From contig NC_135067.1 in the NCBI RefSeq assembly GCF_051401765.1, positions 20,765,501 through 20,829,500 on the forward strand: a stretch of 64,000 bases of DNA. The letters run 5' to 3'. Shown here piece by piece: positions 1 through 12,400 of the stretch. The notes under the pieces were generated by a model. That model did not search any database. It had not been told where the DNA came from and worked only from the letters and a program-made list of their open reading frames with translations. The translations under genes were made by a program, and so were the position numbers. The stretch comes from Calliopsis andreniformis. Lineage: Eukaryota; Arthropoda; Insecta; Hymenoptera; Andrenidae. Position 1 is the stretch's first letter. Each line of letters opens with the position of its first letter.

Positions 1-1324
1 AAAGAAATAGCAGTGGCATTGGTTGCGTAAGTCTATACGCTGTATAAACTTAGGAAAATGCTGTAGAAGGTTATGAAGAAACCTAGATAACGATTAGAAA
101 CCACTGAAAGAGCATTTAAACGTCTCCTCCAAATTGCAGCAAAGTGGTTGTATCACTACCAGAACAGGTTTGCAGTAAAGCTAGCAGCAATGTTGGAAAG
201 TGTTAAAATATTCTCTGAGTTCCTCTTAGAGTTGAAGATTCTCAATTCAATGTGGTCATAAGCGGCACCACTGACCGCTGAAACAAATGACATCCACGAG
301 CGTCGAAGAGATGCAGGAGGATTTAAGAAGTCGACGAAAGGGAAGAGAAAGTGGTGTGCAGTCGGAGAAGCAGAGAACGAGAAAGAGAAAGAGAGAGGGC
401 AGTGCCTTACCGCGTCGCAGCCGCGTTATTGTCATTTGTCATTGTCCCTTATGTTAATGTTTACTAGTGCCGGTTGGTGGGGGGTTACTAATAGCGGTAA
501 TTAGCTCCGAGAAGCTAGTCACTCGGTATACATCACTTTCAACGGGCTACGTTGTGCTTCGGCTCCGAGTTGCTTCGCCTCCTCCTTTCTTTCCCTCTAA
601 TGTCTTCCCCGTTCCACGGTTCAGTGGTTTTATTTGAATAAATTTATATCTTTCTATGGAAAAAAGATACTATTTAATTTTCAAATCATTAGTTGAATAA
701 CAGTTATCTCCAATCAGTTCCTGTCAACACGTTTCAAGGAAGAGGTTGATAACTCTCAGCCGTACACGAATCATCAGAGAATCATCAAGCAGCAGTGCAT
801 ACATCACGCGTAATCTGGCGGTCGTGCGAGGATTGTTGCGCGGTCATTGCGCGCAATCGATATCGTGGAAACGAAGATATTCTGGGGATCGCAAGATAGC
901 GGGCCATAATTATTCGTGCGGCTCAGTTGTTTCATTTGCAACACATTCGTCCGGGACCGAGCATCGTGCCGACTCATGATTACCCCTGACTAACGTCTGT
1001 AAAAACATCCTCCAATACCGCGCTGGTAACGGTCAGGTAATTAGCGGACGCGTGGGAAGACCGATGCACCGGTCACCCCTTTTTTTTCCGTCTTGTATGT
1101 AAATAATGGCCCTTGGGCAAGAAAACTTGGTAATCGTCTCCGATATGACCCTACAGTGCATTCCTTAATCGAAAAACTTCAGTCGTAGCAACTTGAAGTA
1201 ATAGCAACTCGTATCACGACAGACCCAAGTAGCTTCAGACGACTCAAACAGACGTACTCTTCCCTGCAGTGATGCCAGGCGAAATAGTGACTTCTTCTTA
1301 TTGACTACACATTTTTGGATTTAG
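1..1324. other. Non-coding stretch, nothing recognised
   Basis: No frame of note was found. A purine-rich run (GAGAAAGAGAAAGAGAGAG-like) lies near 361-400 and a CT-rich run near 575-600. The only short frames begin in CpG-rich sequence and look like no family. Intronic or intergenic DNA is the simplest reading. Confidence 0.5.
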
Positions 1325-1342
1325 AACTGCATTCAATCTATG
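1325..1342 (+). other. Possible 18-nt microexon
   Basis: A pyrimidine-rich tract running from about 1290 ends in ...TTTTTGGATTTAG at 1324. The next 18 bases read AAC TGC ATT CAA TCT ATG (NCIQSM), and a good donor, GTGAGTAAT, follows at 1343. In-frame 18-nt microexons are known in neuronal and muscle genes of insects, so the arrangement is plausible. So short a segment with decent splice sites also arises by chance. There is no flanking exon in the window to test phase against. Confidence 0.15.
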
Positions 1343-1463
1343 GTGAGTAATGTAAGTACTCCCTCTGGGAAGAGTTCCCTGGTCCATCGGGTGGAGAACT
1401 TCCTTCTCATTTTACTTTTAGTCGCTTCGTTTACTCGGAGACGGCCGAATTCCATCCGTCCCA

Positions 1464-2400
1464 GTGTTCTTCTTTCCTTTTTCGTCGTCCACCTCATCGA
1501 TCCTCTGTGATCCGAACTTCGATCCCTCGACCGTTTCGTGTACATACGAAATTCGGACGAAAGGGGGCCCTGACAGCGCGTCGAAAGGGACTTCCGCGTA
1601 TTTCGCCGCACGACGGACAATTTGTTTGTTGCGAGGACCAAGCCGGGGAGAGAAGTTCGTGGCTCCGTTTCACCCTTCGGGCCCGCCTGCCCTTCCCGCC
1701 TTTGGGTACCCTCTCCTTCCTCGTGCAGTTACGTACCTAACGAGGCCGCGAGATGGATCGGCTCTTCGTCGAGAATGCGCCTTCTTTCTCCTCTCCCTCC
1801 CTCTCTCTCTTCTCTCGTCCCGTCTTCCACCTTCTCCTCCTCCCGTTTTCATCTTCTGTTCCCTCCCTTTCGTCTTCCTCTCATTCTTCTTCCTCGTGTC
1901 CGCGATCGAACAGGAGCAGCGTCCTCCAGGCCAAGTAATTTGTGCGCGAAGACAAAGAATTCCTCCCTTCCTTTCGAACGTCTCTGTCCTCGTCGCCCAG
2001 AGAGTTCGTTTCGTTGCCGCGAACCGGATAACGAGACGTGGAAACTGATTGATTTCCCGTCGTGGACGCCTGGCAGCGCGATAGTCGAAGCATTAATGAA
2101 GTTGTCGAGGTGACCGCCTCGACTCGCCGCGGACGATCGGTGAAGGCTCGGCTCGCCGCGGGAAACGGCGTCCTCTCGTTTGCGGCTGAAGACGGGAACG
2201 TCGATCGAGACGTTTCCACGTGTCCCCTTTACCCGAGATATTAACGGACTCCTGATTTCTGGAACGTCGGACACTTGTCACATGTCCAGACGAGCGAACG
2301 AAACTCGTTCGAAGATTGAACGAGCTCCATCATTCTGCAGTTGTCTTGGATCGAGGCCGGACGATTGTAACTTTAGAGGGCTTGCGCGAGCCTGAGAGGC
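1464..2400. other. CpG- and pyrimidine-rich island
   Basis: GC- and CpG-rich stretch with a strong CT run at about 1790-1895. Overlapping frames of 194 and 163 codons lie on + and one of 141 codons on -. All are rich in Ser, Pro, Arg and Leu, as expected when a pyrimidine-rich sequence lacks stop codons. None looks like a known protein. It could be a promoter-proximal or 5'-leader region, but no start site can be assigned. Confidence 0.35.
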
Positions 2401-2439
2401 GTGTCGAGTAGAAGCTAGTGCCTACTGGCCTACTCTATT

Positions 2440-4966
2440 TGTAACTCTGCGTGTAGCGAGCTGAAGAATTTTAAACAGTAGTTAACTGAAACATTTCTAT
2501 TTTATTTCTTGCCGATCTTTTAAGCCAGAGATAATACGGTAAGTGATACACTGCAATAAAGCATCCAATTCACGTAACAAATTTCATAGTATCATATTAA
2601 GACTCTCATTCCTTATCCCTTACATCGCGTCGCCGTTAGTGCTTCTTTTACAGCCTGCAACCAATAGCTTCATGCAAAAAGGCTCGCGTCGGTTAATTAT
2701 CAGACGACCAATATATCTCACAGTAGATTAACGATCTCATAGCCTGATTATCAAAGCGGAATAGCAAGCTATCGAATACCGGTGTGCGCTTGATTAGATA
2801 TTCTATCGAGTAATAAAAACCGCATGGGACAGACGAATGTACGAGGTGGGAGATCGAGTCGTGAAACAAATCGGTTAATCGGTCCATCGTTTTAATTAAT
2901 GTATAACTTGGAGGTTCGCGGTCGTGGAAGATCGCGTGTCGAAAATAGAAAACATCAAGCGGATGGGAAATATGGGAATGGCCAACGCCGAACGCGAGAG
3001 GAGACGACTCGAGGTTGTCTTGTTCACCAACAACGCTATTGATTAGGATGACTGGGAGTTTTAAGATAAGCTGGGCCCCGTCGTTTCCCTCTGTAAAGCC
3101 CCTTACCTTCCCAGTCGGCTTGATTGAGTTCCGATGGGTGTGCCGTACTTCAAACGCCTCCGCATTAATTATTATTGTAGGGACGTTCCTCGACGCGCTC
3201 GTCGAAATCAGGTTCATACACCGCTTGGGATTTTTTCTTTGAATTCCTTGGCTTGCGTTCAAGAATTCGTAAAATAGTCACAAGGTGCTTCACTATTAGT
3301 GAATACGACTTCGCTAATGAGTTCAATATACCACATTAGTTGGAGTTCGTAGAAATACATTTTCTATTTGCATTAGTTGATAGCAGATATCATATTAAAG
3401 CTGACCAATTTGAGTGGCTTAGATTTTAATGCAAATAGAATACTCCACGTATGAAAGTTACTCAATCCAAGACACGGTCTGTTAAAAAATACTCGAGCAA
3501 CGATGCAGATTAGATCCGATAGTATTTCTATCGTATATCACACAGATGTGAGGGAATAGTCGGTGCCTATGTAGCTCAGCTTACCCACTGCATGCTTTTA
3601 GGATAACACGTGTTTGTCACGCTTGGCGATACCTGGGAATGTGGAGTTCTAATGAACAGCATATGCGTCTGAAATTTTATTTTAACACTTAGTAATGGAA
3701 TTTTCCTAGGATCACTGACACAACAGGCTATTTTAAGAAGGATAAATCTTGTTTGTAACTCAAGAAAGAACAGTATGAGTATACAAATATGTACTTAGCG
3801 ACAACAAGCGCGATCAACCTTTAAGCGAAGTCTGAAAGTTCTACACATACGTTAAAATCTTTCGCTATCGTTGATTCCGCCGAATCTATTAAAGGAGCAA
3901 CAGATAAAGTCAGTTTTCGTATTTATGACAACGTTCAAGGGCTCACGAAGATACATATTGCAATGGAGACTTTTTACTCTCACACGCTTCTTCGGTGGAG
4001 AGGCTACCGTCTCGAATGCAATCACAAAGCTATCGATGGCTGATGGCTGAACGAACAGACACGCAATATTTGCGAGACTGTAAAGAAGAAGGAGATGAAG
4101 AGGAAACGAATCGAAGAGTAAAGAGAGAGGAGAGGAGTTACGACGGGTCTCGGGCAGCAGGTGGTTCCCTCCTTCGTCTCCTTAACTCTTTATCTTCCTC
4201 CGTTTTTCCATCGTTGCGTCATGGCCACCACGGCGTTGTTCCCGCTTTTATCATTACTGTTATTATAATTTCGGCGGGCGTCGCTGATGAATCGATGGAA
4301 AGGAGTCGAGCACGAAAAACGGCTAAAAAAAGCACTGTTGAAGGAGGTGGACCAAAAGAGAGATGAAAAAGAAAAAGAAGAGGCAGGAGGATCGTACGAA
4401 GCAGGAACTGAAAAACAGAGGATGCTCTCCGCGGTTACGAACCACGAGATTGGGCCCCTGGTAATTTGTAGCCCCGATATCATCACCAAGAATTATTCAG
4501 AGGCTCGCGAGCGTATGTACTCAGTTGACTACCTATCTACCGATAACACCTCTTCGCTTTTCCTTCTCTTTGCCCCTTCCCCGATCCCTTCGCGGCTCCT
4601 CCCGAAATCCTTCCACATTATACTTCCTTCTTTGTAACTTTACCGGCGAAGAACGAGTCTTCGACGATCGGTGAAGCAGCGAGAGCTGCTCGAATTCACC
4701 ATTTGCTGTTATCGATGCTTGGAGAAGCATTCTCAGGTCCTGAAATTTACTGGATCACCGTTCGGTCCGCGATGCAGGGTCCAATATGTTTGCTGAAACG
4801 ATCCAATTACGAATTCGGGACGAAGGAACCGAGGAATTGAAATTTAAGGCTTCGTTTTTATCGGAAAGATCACGTCAACATGCTAGATGTAGTATGTGTA
4901 ACTGAAATTCTCAATAGAATCCCTACTTTATGGAATACATCGACTTTTCGTGAGTTATTCTTTGGT
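2440..4966. other. Non-coding stretch, nothing firm
   Basis: Mixed composition. A minus-strand frame of 189 codons (2693-3262) is about what chance gives over 64 kb and shows no domain. A donor-like GTAAGG on the minus strand near 3105 falls inside that frame without a matching acceptor. Nothing else stands out. Confidence 0.45.
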
Positions 4967-5300
4967 AACTTGATTTGGCGGGTTTAATCGACCAATTAAT
5001 TAAATCGAGGTCATTATCTTGTACTTTCAGACGGGTATAAATACATCCCTGGTAGCGTGAGTTCCTCAGAGTCCTTCCTGACTTCGGCAGGGATAGATCT
5101 CCCTTGGACCCCTTAGGTGACTAACCTTAGGGTCTCACCCAAAGGACAGGGGACCTTCCTGTCCAATTTCACCCTCTAAATAGGGGCCTGTTCACTGACT
5201 TATGGTCCGTGCCCCTTTGACCCATCTCTCAGAGGATTTTTATCTTGACCTCTTTCCTCAGCCCTCTCTCCCCCTTTTCAGCTATCTTTCCTTTATCTTC
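4967..5300 (+). repeat. Interspersed repeat, copy 1 (direct), promoter-bearing
   Basis: This segment matches the reverse complement of about 49790-50095. Shared words include GCGGGTTTAATC, AATTAAATCGA, GTCATTATCTTGTACT, TATAAATACA and, near the far end, CCATCTCTCAGAGG. The order and spacing are the same in both copies, with diverged sequence between. TATAAATA lies at 5036-5043. An initiator-like TCAGA lies at 5066-5070, with its A 32 bases from the first T of the TATA. AGATC at +28 to +32 fits the downstream promoter element consensus RGWYV. Past about 5300 the sequence is only pyrimidine-rich. The block could be a solo LTR, a 5' fragment of a retroelement, or a non-autonomous element. I see no clear terminal repeats or target-site duplication. 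Confidence 0.75.
5036..5099 (+). promoter_or_regulatory. Core promoter in repeat copy 1 (TATA, Inr, DPE-like)
   Basis: TATAAATA (5036-5043), TCAGA (5066-5070, A+1 = 5068) and AGATC (5095-5099, +28 to +32) sit at the spacings known for insect Pol II core promoters. All three positions are kept in the inverted copy near 50 kb although the sequence between them has changed. Whether it is active is not shown. Confidence 0.55.
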
Positions 5301-5345
5301 AGTCTCCTTTCCCCCCTCCTCAACCCTCCTCCCTCTTTACTTTCA

Positions 5346-6102
5346 GTAGTCTTTCGTTTAGGAATACGAGACTCTTGAAATTCTCGTCAGGCTCGTTACA
5401 ACTCATTACGACTGGTTTGACTTGCAAAGTCGACTGTTAACGGAGAAACGTTGGAGCAGTGCGAGAAATGACGCAAGGATAATTCCGAGATTTCAGAATA
5501 ACAAGAATGCTCACGCAAATATGTGACAGAAATCGCGTTTCTGTCGAATTACGATCTTTTTTGCGATACCACGACAATTTGCTCGGCATAGAGGCGAATT
5601 GAAATGACCAGTTTTAGCCTGGACGCAAGCCTGGACAGGACGAGTCTCGACCCGTCTGACGTGTTCGAAAGGTCATGTTTTTTTAAATTTACAGTCGGTG
5701 GGTGTGTCATTCCGAGAAGAATCATCTGGAACCAGAAAAATGACACTGAAATTCATTCGTGCAAGTCACACCTTATTTCTGTGTCCGGTACTGTCTGTTT
5801 CCACTGGAGCCAGTGTTATTTCAAGCTCAAAATTGAAACGAGGTCCAACATGATGGTCAAAGGTTCCCCAGTGGTACGGTCAGAACGAAAGCTGGAAGCA
5901 ACCGAGCGAAACAATTAATCCTCGGTCGAAGAAGGAGGTTCGAAAAGTCAAATACACAGGCGGTTCACAAGCATCGTACATGTACGCGCGAGTTGAGAGA
6001 AACGTGAGACAACCGGGTTCCCTCAGGTTAGGATGCGTCAAGCCGATTGGTTATCGGAGTAGGACGATCCGTCGAAGCGTCTCGATGGTTGCGGGTTAGG
6101 TC
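5346..6102. other. Non-coding stretch
   Basis: A 104-codon + frame (5604-5918) lacks recognisable features and has a competing minus frame. Nothing else is seen. Confidence 0.45.
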
Positions 6103-7413
6103 TGACCAAGCGTCGCCATGAAGGTGCCAGGAGGTCGCGATCACATGCCTACCAACTTCTGCGGCGCGCCTCCCTCTTCCTCGTCGCGTCCTCGTCGTCC
6201 TTTTCGGTCTCCGTCGTGGCGTATTTCACGCGGGTAACACGATAGCGTGAGCGGACGCGAGAAAAGAGAGGCCTCTCCTCGCATATCCATCGTTATGGAT
6301 TTCCAGCGAACGAGGAAGAGGGACCAGCTAGGCCGAGATTCCGTACGCTCGACACCGCGACGACACCTGGAAAAAACAATACGCCGGGGACACGGCCTCT
6401 TTCCTCCCTGTTTCTCGCTCGATTCCTCTCAATGGCGCACCGCCAGGCCCATGGAGCTGGGCCCTGCTCGCGGTCGCAATGCTTGTCAACATCGGTTAGC
6501 GGGATATTTCCTCTGGAGCGGGCATTGGCCATTGATGTCACACCCGGTTCTCTCTTTACTCCCCCTCTCGCTCCCGCTCATTCACCCCTTCTTTCCCCAC
6601 CGCGTTCGTTATAATCGTGGCCGAGAAACGAAGCGAGAAAACGGAGATCTCTTTTCACAGGAGCCCCGTCCCAGAATGTTTTCGAAGCGAGAACACACCT
6701 ATGAGTCCACCTCTCTGTTCCTCTCCATCGACCGAGCAGAGTCGCTCTCCGTCCCATTTTCTCCCTTTTACGCTTCCATCCACACTCTCACCCCCTCCCC
6801 GACTCTTGTTCGTCCACATACGTCCCTGTCCCTCTTTTCCTGCGTTTCTCTTGCCCTCTGCTCTGCCTCTGAACTGCTGCCTTCTACGTCACGGCGTGGC
6901 GCAAGGATGAAGGAGGAGCGACAAAGAGGGTGCACGGGTCTCCTTTATTTCACGGGGGCTGCTTTGTCGTGCGCGGCCTCTCGCTCGAGTGCGGGTTTCT
7001 TCATGTCTTTGTTAGCGAGGCGAGAAATTCTGTCTGTCCTCTACAATTACGGTTCGAAACGGGCCACGGCTCTCCCTCGTCCCGCTCCCAATAGGCAATC
7101 CGCTCCATCGCTCGCTGGCTCGCCTCTGCTCGTTGGGACTCGAGGTGTGATCCTGGTGCACGCCTGTCACACGCGCGTATGCCAGTCCTGTTTTAAGCAC
7201 ACGCACACCGACCTACGCCACCAACGGGCTTTTCATTCTGCGACCACGAATCGCTGCGCGATTACGAGCACAGCCGCGTCGATACGCTCTCGAGGCGCAG
7301 CGCCGCGAGTAATCGGGGGCTGCGATCAAACCAGATCGAGATCCTCGAAAGACCCTTCTGACGCTTTCCTACCCCCAACACCTCTCCCCTCGCGACACGT
7401 TCTACAATCGTGA
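6103..7413 (+). other. Unusually long open frame in a CpG/pyrimidine-rich island
   Basis: One frame is open from 6103 to 7413 with a single interruption, TAA at 6235-6237. The part after the stop runs about 390 codons, with its first ATG at 6295. The product would be rich in Arg, Ser, Pro and Leu, and I see no domain, signal peptide or repeat. A CT-rich middle (about 6540-6860), where stops are rare, explains part of the length. A run of this size is still more than random DNA of this GC content usually gives. No splice sites or Kozak-like context mark it. A long 5' leader or lncRNA exon is as likely as a protein-coding exon. Confidence 0.2.
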
Positions 7414-9144
7414 GATGCATGCTGATCGAGAGACGGAGATGGAGAACGGCTACTAAAGGGGATCGAGAGAGAAGAAGTGAATGGTGTAATTGACCTATTA
7501 GTGGCAGCTTTTTAGAGCCCCACGGCTTCGTTATTCCGATCCGTTCGAATCGCTGGCTGCGCTCTGTATGGGGTGGCCGCGTGATCGGCTCTCGATGATT
7601 AATACGGGAATCGAAGGAACACGCTGTAATGGATGGGTGTCACGGGCAAGCTGACAGCGGGGATAGATCGTCGAGGATGACTTTTGTTTCCGTTGGCACG
7701 AAGATTGCGAGATTTGCTGGCTCGGGGTCGACTGTTGGCGTTTGAGCCGAAGATTGATTTAGAAATGAAATTAAAGTGAATCGTACGAACAGCTAGAGAA
7801 TGCTGTACTATTATTCATTTAGCTGTATTTTTTTCGCTGTTGGGTTAACGTTAATTGCAAATCGTGTATAGTTCCCTTAATGCACTCTCCGAACGACGCG
7901 AAGAAACTCCGAAGGATAATTAAAAATACCGTACATTAGCTCTCAGGGATCGGTACATTACACCACTGTCAGAGAAAAATGGAGTACACTCGAAAGCGCA
8001 GATTAAGAAATTTTGAATAAAGACTCCGCCATTCATCTTCCCTGAAGACTCAATTTATTTCTACTCTGCCTTTTTACGCGTGTAACGCACAACGTTACCG
8101 GAGTCAAAGCTATGGCAAAACGACAGAAATTCGATATCCTCTTCTTCATTCCCATGAACACTCGAATATGTTAATTCCGAGCGAAAGATGTGCTATCTGC
8201 CCGCAGAATAATGCATGAGCAGTCCTCAGTCGTGCTACGGGGCACGGTTTCGTCGGAGTCAACCATGGAAACTAGTTTCGATCGTGGCAGAATCGAAAAA
8301 AACCGTGATGGAAAAGACAGCGCAACGATCGCGTTGATAACTTCATCGTAGGCGACACGTAGACGTCCTTACGCGCGTAATTGCCAATTGGGATACCTGC
8401 GCGTTCGTGCCACGATTCAGCCTCGTCTCGATCCCGCGACTTTTCAGCGACCCGGACACCCTAACCCGTTGGTTTATCACCAATTTACAGAGGTGTTTTA
8501 AGAGCGGCACGAGAGGGCCGGAACGCCGAGGGGCGGAAGGGTCAGGTAGAGGTGATCTTGTTTGCTAATGGCGTACTCGTGTTCGAATGTAGTTGCCCCG
8601 CTATGTCCATACGTCTTCTGATTAAGATTAAAGAAACCGCGTATCTCGTCGAGGGCCGCGCGCTTAATGTATTCACGCGGTCGTGTAAAAGTTAAGGCTC
8701 GCCCGGGGCACGATAGACCTCACGAAACCCCTTTCGTTCCCGTTGTGTGTCGCTCGCCATATTCGGATATCGATCTAATGCAATTACCACTCTCTCGGCT
8801 ACCGCGGCTACGTGCCGACCTATCCGCATGGTATTTTCTTCCCTTTTTATCCTCACCAATTTTTCCCGCAGCGAGCAGCGCCTCGTTACGATTCACGTTT
8901 CGTAATAGCCTGTCGATACGATTCGCTCGCGAGAAACTTAACGCGGCGCTCGAGCCACGATAAAATCTGAAACGGCGCTGCGATTTCGCCTGTGCCCCTG
9001 TTGCTTGACGCAGCTTCCGTGTACCTGTTTCGATAGCGCGTTCGTTTTTAACATGCCTTGGAGTAGTGGCTCGCCGTCAGACGAAAATGCGATCGATAGG
9101 GAGGCTGTCGGCTCTCCATTATTTCTTTTCTATTTTCGCCATAG
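7414..9144. other. Non-coding stretch
   Basis: CpG-rich towards 8200-9000 with short frames only. Nothing recognised. Confidence 0.45.
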
Positions 9145-9167
9145 ATGGTGAACTTTAACACGGTATA

Positions 9168-9410
9168 AGGAAAATAAACGAGAAGCTAGGTTTCACATGT
9201 ATGAGCTCTCCAAGGAGACTATCCTCCAGGAAATCCAATGAGAAAAGTCGTCCGCGAAAGTTTGATATGGCTAAAAGTGAAGAGCCATCCAATATACTTG
9301 CTCGAAGATTGTGTACCTTGGTATTAAAGCTCTCTAAATTCATGACTTTGGTGTTTTCTGTATCTATTCTTGCTTCTATTATTGCTAAAGAGACCTTCTC
9401 GTGTACATGA
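9168..9410 (+). CDS. Candidate small exon or relic with one membrane segment
   Basis: A frame open from just after a TAA at 9165-9167 gives, from ATG 9201, a 69-residue product ending at TGA 9408-9410. Codon choice is unlike the CpG-rich surroundings. The N-terminal half is basic and polar (SSPRRLSSRKSNEKSRPRKF). It is followed by a cluster with Cys and Leu, then one hydrophobic stretch (FMTLVFSVSILASIIA) and KETF. A basic-cytosolic to membrane order with AK-x-T just after the helix loosely recalls the N-terminal region of insect chitin synthases. That is an impression, not an identification, and no second exon with catalytic motifs exists here. A pyrimidine tract ending in ...CGCCATAG at 9144 could be an acceptor. 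A minus-strand frame (9155-9625, 156 codons) overlaps and competes. It may be a relic or chance. Confidence 0.25.
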   Translation, partial: RKINEKLGFTCMSSPRRLSSRKSNEKSRPRKFDMAKSEEPSNILARRLCTLVLKLSKFMTLVFSVSILASIIAKETFSCT

Positions 9411-12400
9411 CAGATACATATGGATAAAGGATAAGGTAAAATTGAATGTAAAGGCTTGCTCAGTGTCGGTAAGGTCTCCAGCAAAGGGACGAGTCCATTG
9501 GCGGCGAAATTGACCGAAAGTGTATCGTAATAAACATCGGGTCCGCGTAGATTGGAGGATTTTTTACGCGCGTCAGTCCCACCGCGAAAGAGGCGTATTT
9601 TAATAACGCGAATTCCATTCTGCACTCACACCGTCACGTACGCGTATCAGCGGCGTGTACACGACTCGATGTCCGTGCGCACGCTTGAGATAGATAGAAG
9701 CCGAAGGCTGGCGACTCTTATCTGGTTAATGTCTCGTTACTGTAATGATTTCGCCTCGGATCTTCGCCTCTTCATTTATTCTCGGCAGTATTGGCCGATC
9801 GCAACCTGATAACCGATCCACTCTCGTTATACTAACGGTATTAAAGGGGCTGGGTACGTTCAACCTTCGCCACCAGTTTGCGCCGGCCGCGAATTTCGTG
9901 GACGGGCCTGCCTACGAAGTGATTTATCATCCGTCGTGCCCTGAGCCACGCTGATCGACCGCTCTCCCGTTGTTAATTATCGAAAATTTTCCAGCACGCC
10001 TCATTCTCCTCGCCGAGTCCTCCTGCGTGCCACTGGGATCAACGACTTACACGAACAATTAACCCTTGGCTATGGCAGGGTTAATGCTGTACCGGAATTT
10101 ACATAGCGCGGTCACTGTGACCTCTCATACAAATTTCAGAATAAATACGATGCATACATGAGGTTAGTATAGATAGGTACCTAGAAATAAATATAGCTCT
10201 TGTATTCGAAGTAGATCAAATTCTCCTATCGACTTATCACAAAGGGATACACTGAAAGGGCAGATATTGCTCTATAAATCCCTCGTTGACTGCAAGCACA
10301 GTTCATAGGTAGAGAACAATCTATTGATAGATCGAGGAGGATGTCGCTGGTTCTCCAGAGGACGTCGACAAATCACCGATCGTGGCGTGTCACAGCGTTC
10401 ATCAGAGCGTGGGCGTGAGGAAGTGGCTCTCGGTGCAGAGTCCGCGGAGCCACGGGACCAAAGTCATCCACGCAAATTACTTCGGGCCGCCATTAATGAG
10501 GGTCTTCGGTCGGCACACGTCGAAAGTCATTGCGGTCCTGGGTAGAGATCAACTCGCTCGGCCACTTAATTCTTCCCGGGCCGTATCGGCCGCGGGTCAG
10601 CCACGAAAAGAAAGGAAACGCGAGCGCTTGCCTTTCGCGAAGTAATTAAAACCGTCGTATCTGGCCGGGCAGCGTCGTTAATTACCGCTAATTACTCCCG
10701 GTCCCTTTCGTGCTCCAACGTGTCTCGTTACCCGCGGAGATTTCGGTCGCCCGACGAACGGTTCCGCCTGGTGTCCGTCATATTTCGCGGTCGATAAATA
10801 ACCCGCGATCAACAGATAGGTGTAAAGTTGAGATAGCGATACGACAGGGCCAAGGGGTTTTTAATTTGTTCCGCTTGGATATTTCGTAACGCGAAGCAGG
10901 TCCTCGAATCGCTGCTCTCGAAAGGATTCCATTTCCAAGAAGGACCTGGGACTTTGCTAACTGTTCTTCGGCTATACCGTATCTCCTGAGTGAAGCTTAA
11001 GAAATGGATTCCCGTGCGACAACAAAATTTATACCCCAGATTCGTGTTATTCCTGGAAGGGACAGACCTCTCTTTTACGACATTGCAGGTTTTTTCGACA
11101 AACGTTTGAAATATACCCTCTGAGTGCTCGTTATCGGAAGATTTGTATCGAGCTTCTGGATTTCATAGGTTCTACGTATCAAGTTCTTTTTTCTACAGAG
11201 TGCCTACAGAAGTACTAATAGTCAATGAACCCTTCAGGATGAAACGCTATGTAAATACCAATTAATATCTCCCATCGCAAACTCACGTCCCTCAACTCTA
11301 ATTCTCTATCCAAGGCACGTCAGTCGAACAAGCATACTCGCGTTAACAGTGGAAAGCTAGTCTCCCGACGGTGTCCCACCCACGCGACTGGCCACCTACA
11401 ATCAAGCCGCGACAGAGAGATGTCAAGCAACGCGAGATCCCAAGACGTCAACGTCGAGACGATGCGGTGGATCTAAGGCGTCAGCCGAGCACAGCGCTGA
11501 ACGAGCGGCATGATTTAATTACCCCGCCAGCGACGGAACAGAGGTACTAAACTCTGTCCTGTCGCCATCTCTATCCATTCTCCCCGTCGAGGCAATAGCT
11601 CTGCAGGCTTCTCGCGGAGGATTCACGATCCCAGCGCGATAGGACGCGACGATACGATCGATGCGATCGATAAAACGCTGGACTAAGGACAATCGTGGCC
11701 AGGACGTCGATCGTCGCCGCGCGACACTCGAAAGCGAGCACCGCCGCGATCCAGCGATCCTGGCGAAGAGTTATTCAGTAATTAGCGGAATGGCATGGCC
11801 TGCGGACGAGTAGGCCTGGGCATCGTTGATCGAGAATCGAGCGTTGGCTCCGAGACGCGAATAATACGCGGCCTTACGCGCACTTACGATACGTAGCGTA
11901 CTGGTGATGCATGTGTACCGACCGCGAAAGGCTCCGAGATCGCTGGAATTGAAATGCTCCCATGGAACTAATAGTCCCAGCATTCTTTTTCTCTGGCCAC
12001 CTTGAGTTACGGGGCAGTCGCTGTCGATGCTTTCGCATTGAATCCACTTACAAGAGCCGACTAGCACACTTCGCCGGGATTTCTTGTGCGATTACCGAGA
12101 GGGGGAGGCTTAGAAGATTCCGACGGTGATAATGTGTTCGACGTGTCGCGGAATCCGTCGTTTGAACAGACGCGACGGAGGAAATGGTTTGTCTCGGGAT
12201 TTTTGCTGCCTGGGAGGCTATTACTGGTCGGACCCTGTGATTCAAAGGAATTCTAATTGCGGAGAGTAATTCGAATTGCGAGGGAGTATGAGTTGCTTGG
12301 AATTTCGATTGGAGGAGAATCGAGAAGTTTTGAAAGCTATCACGGTGATTGATTTTGGATCGTGGATGGGAACAGGCGAGATTGAGTGAGGTTTAGAGTA

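Noticed and set aside
1464..2113. Overlapping + frames of 194 and 163 codons
   Set aside because: They lie on a pyrimidine-rich run that lacks stop codons; the products are Ser/Pro/Arg-rich without features.
2406..2435. Hairpin containing TACTGGCCT, the start of miR-193
   Set aside because: The stem is only 12 pairs with a 4-base loop, too short for a precursor, and bases after the seed do not match miR-193.
2693..3262. Minus-strand frame of 189 codons
   Set aside because: About one frame this long is expected by chance over 64 kb at this GC content; no domain or matching splice sites.
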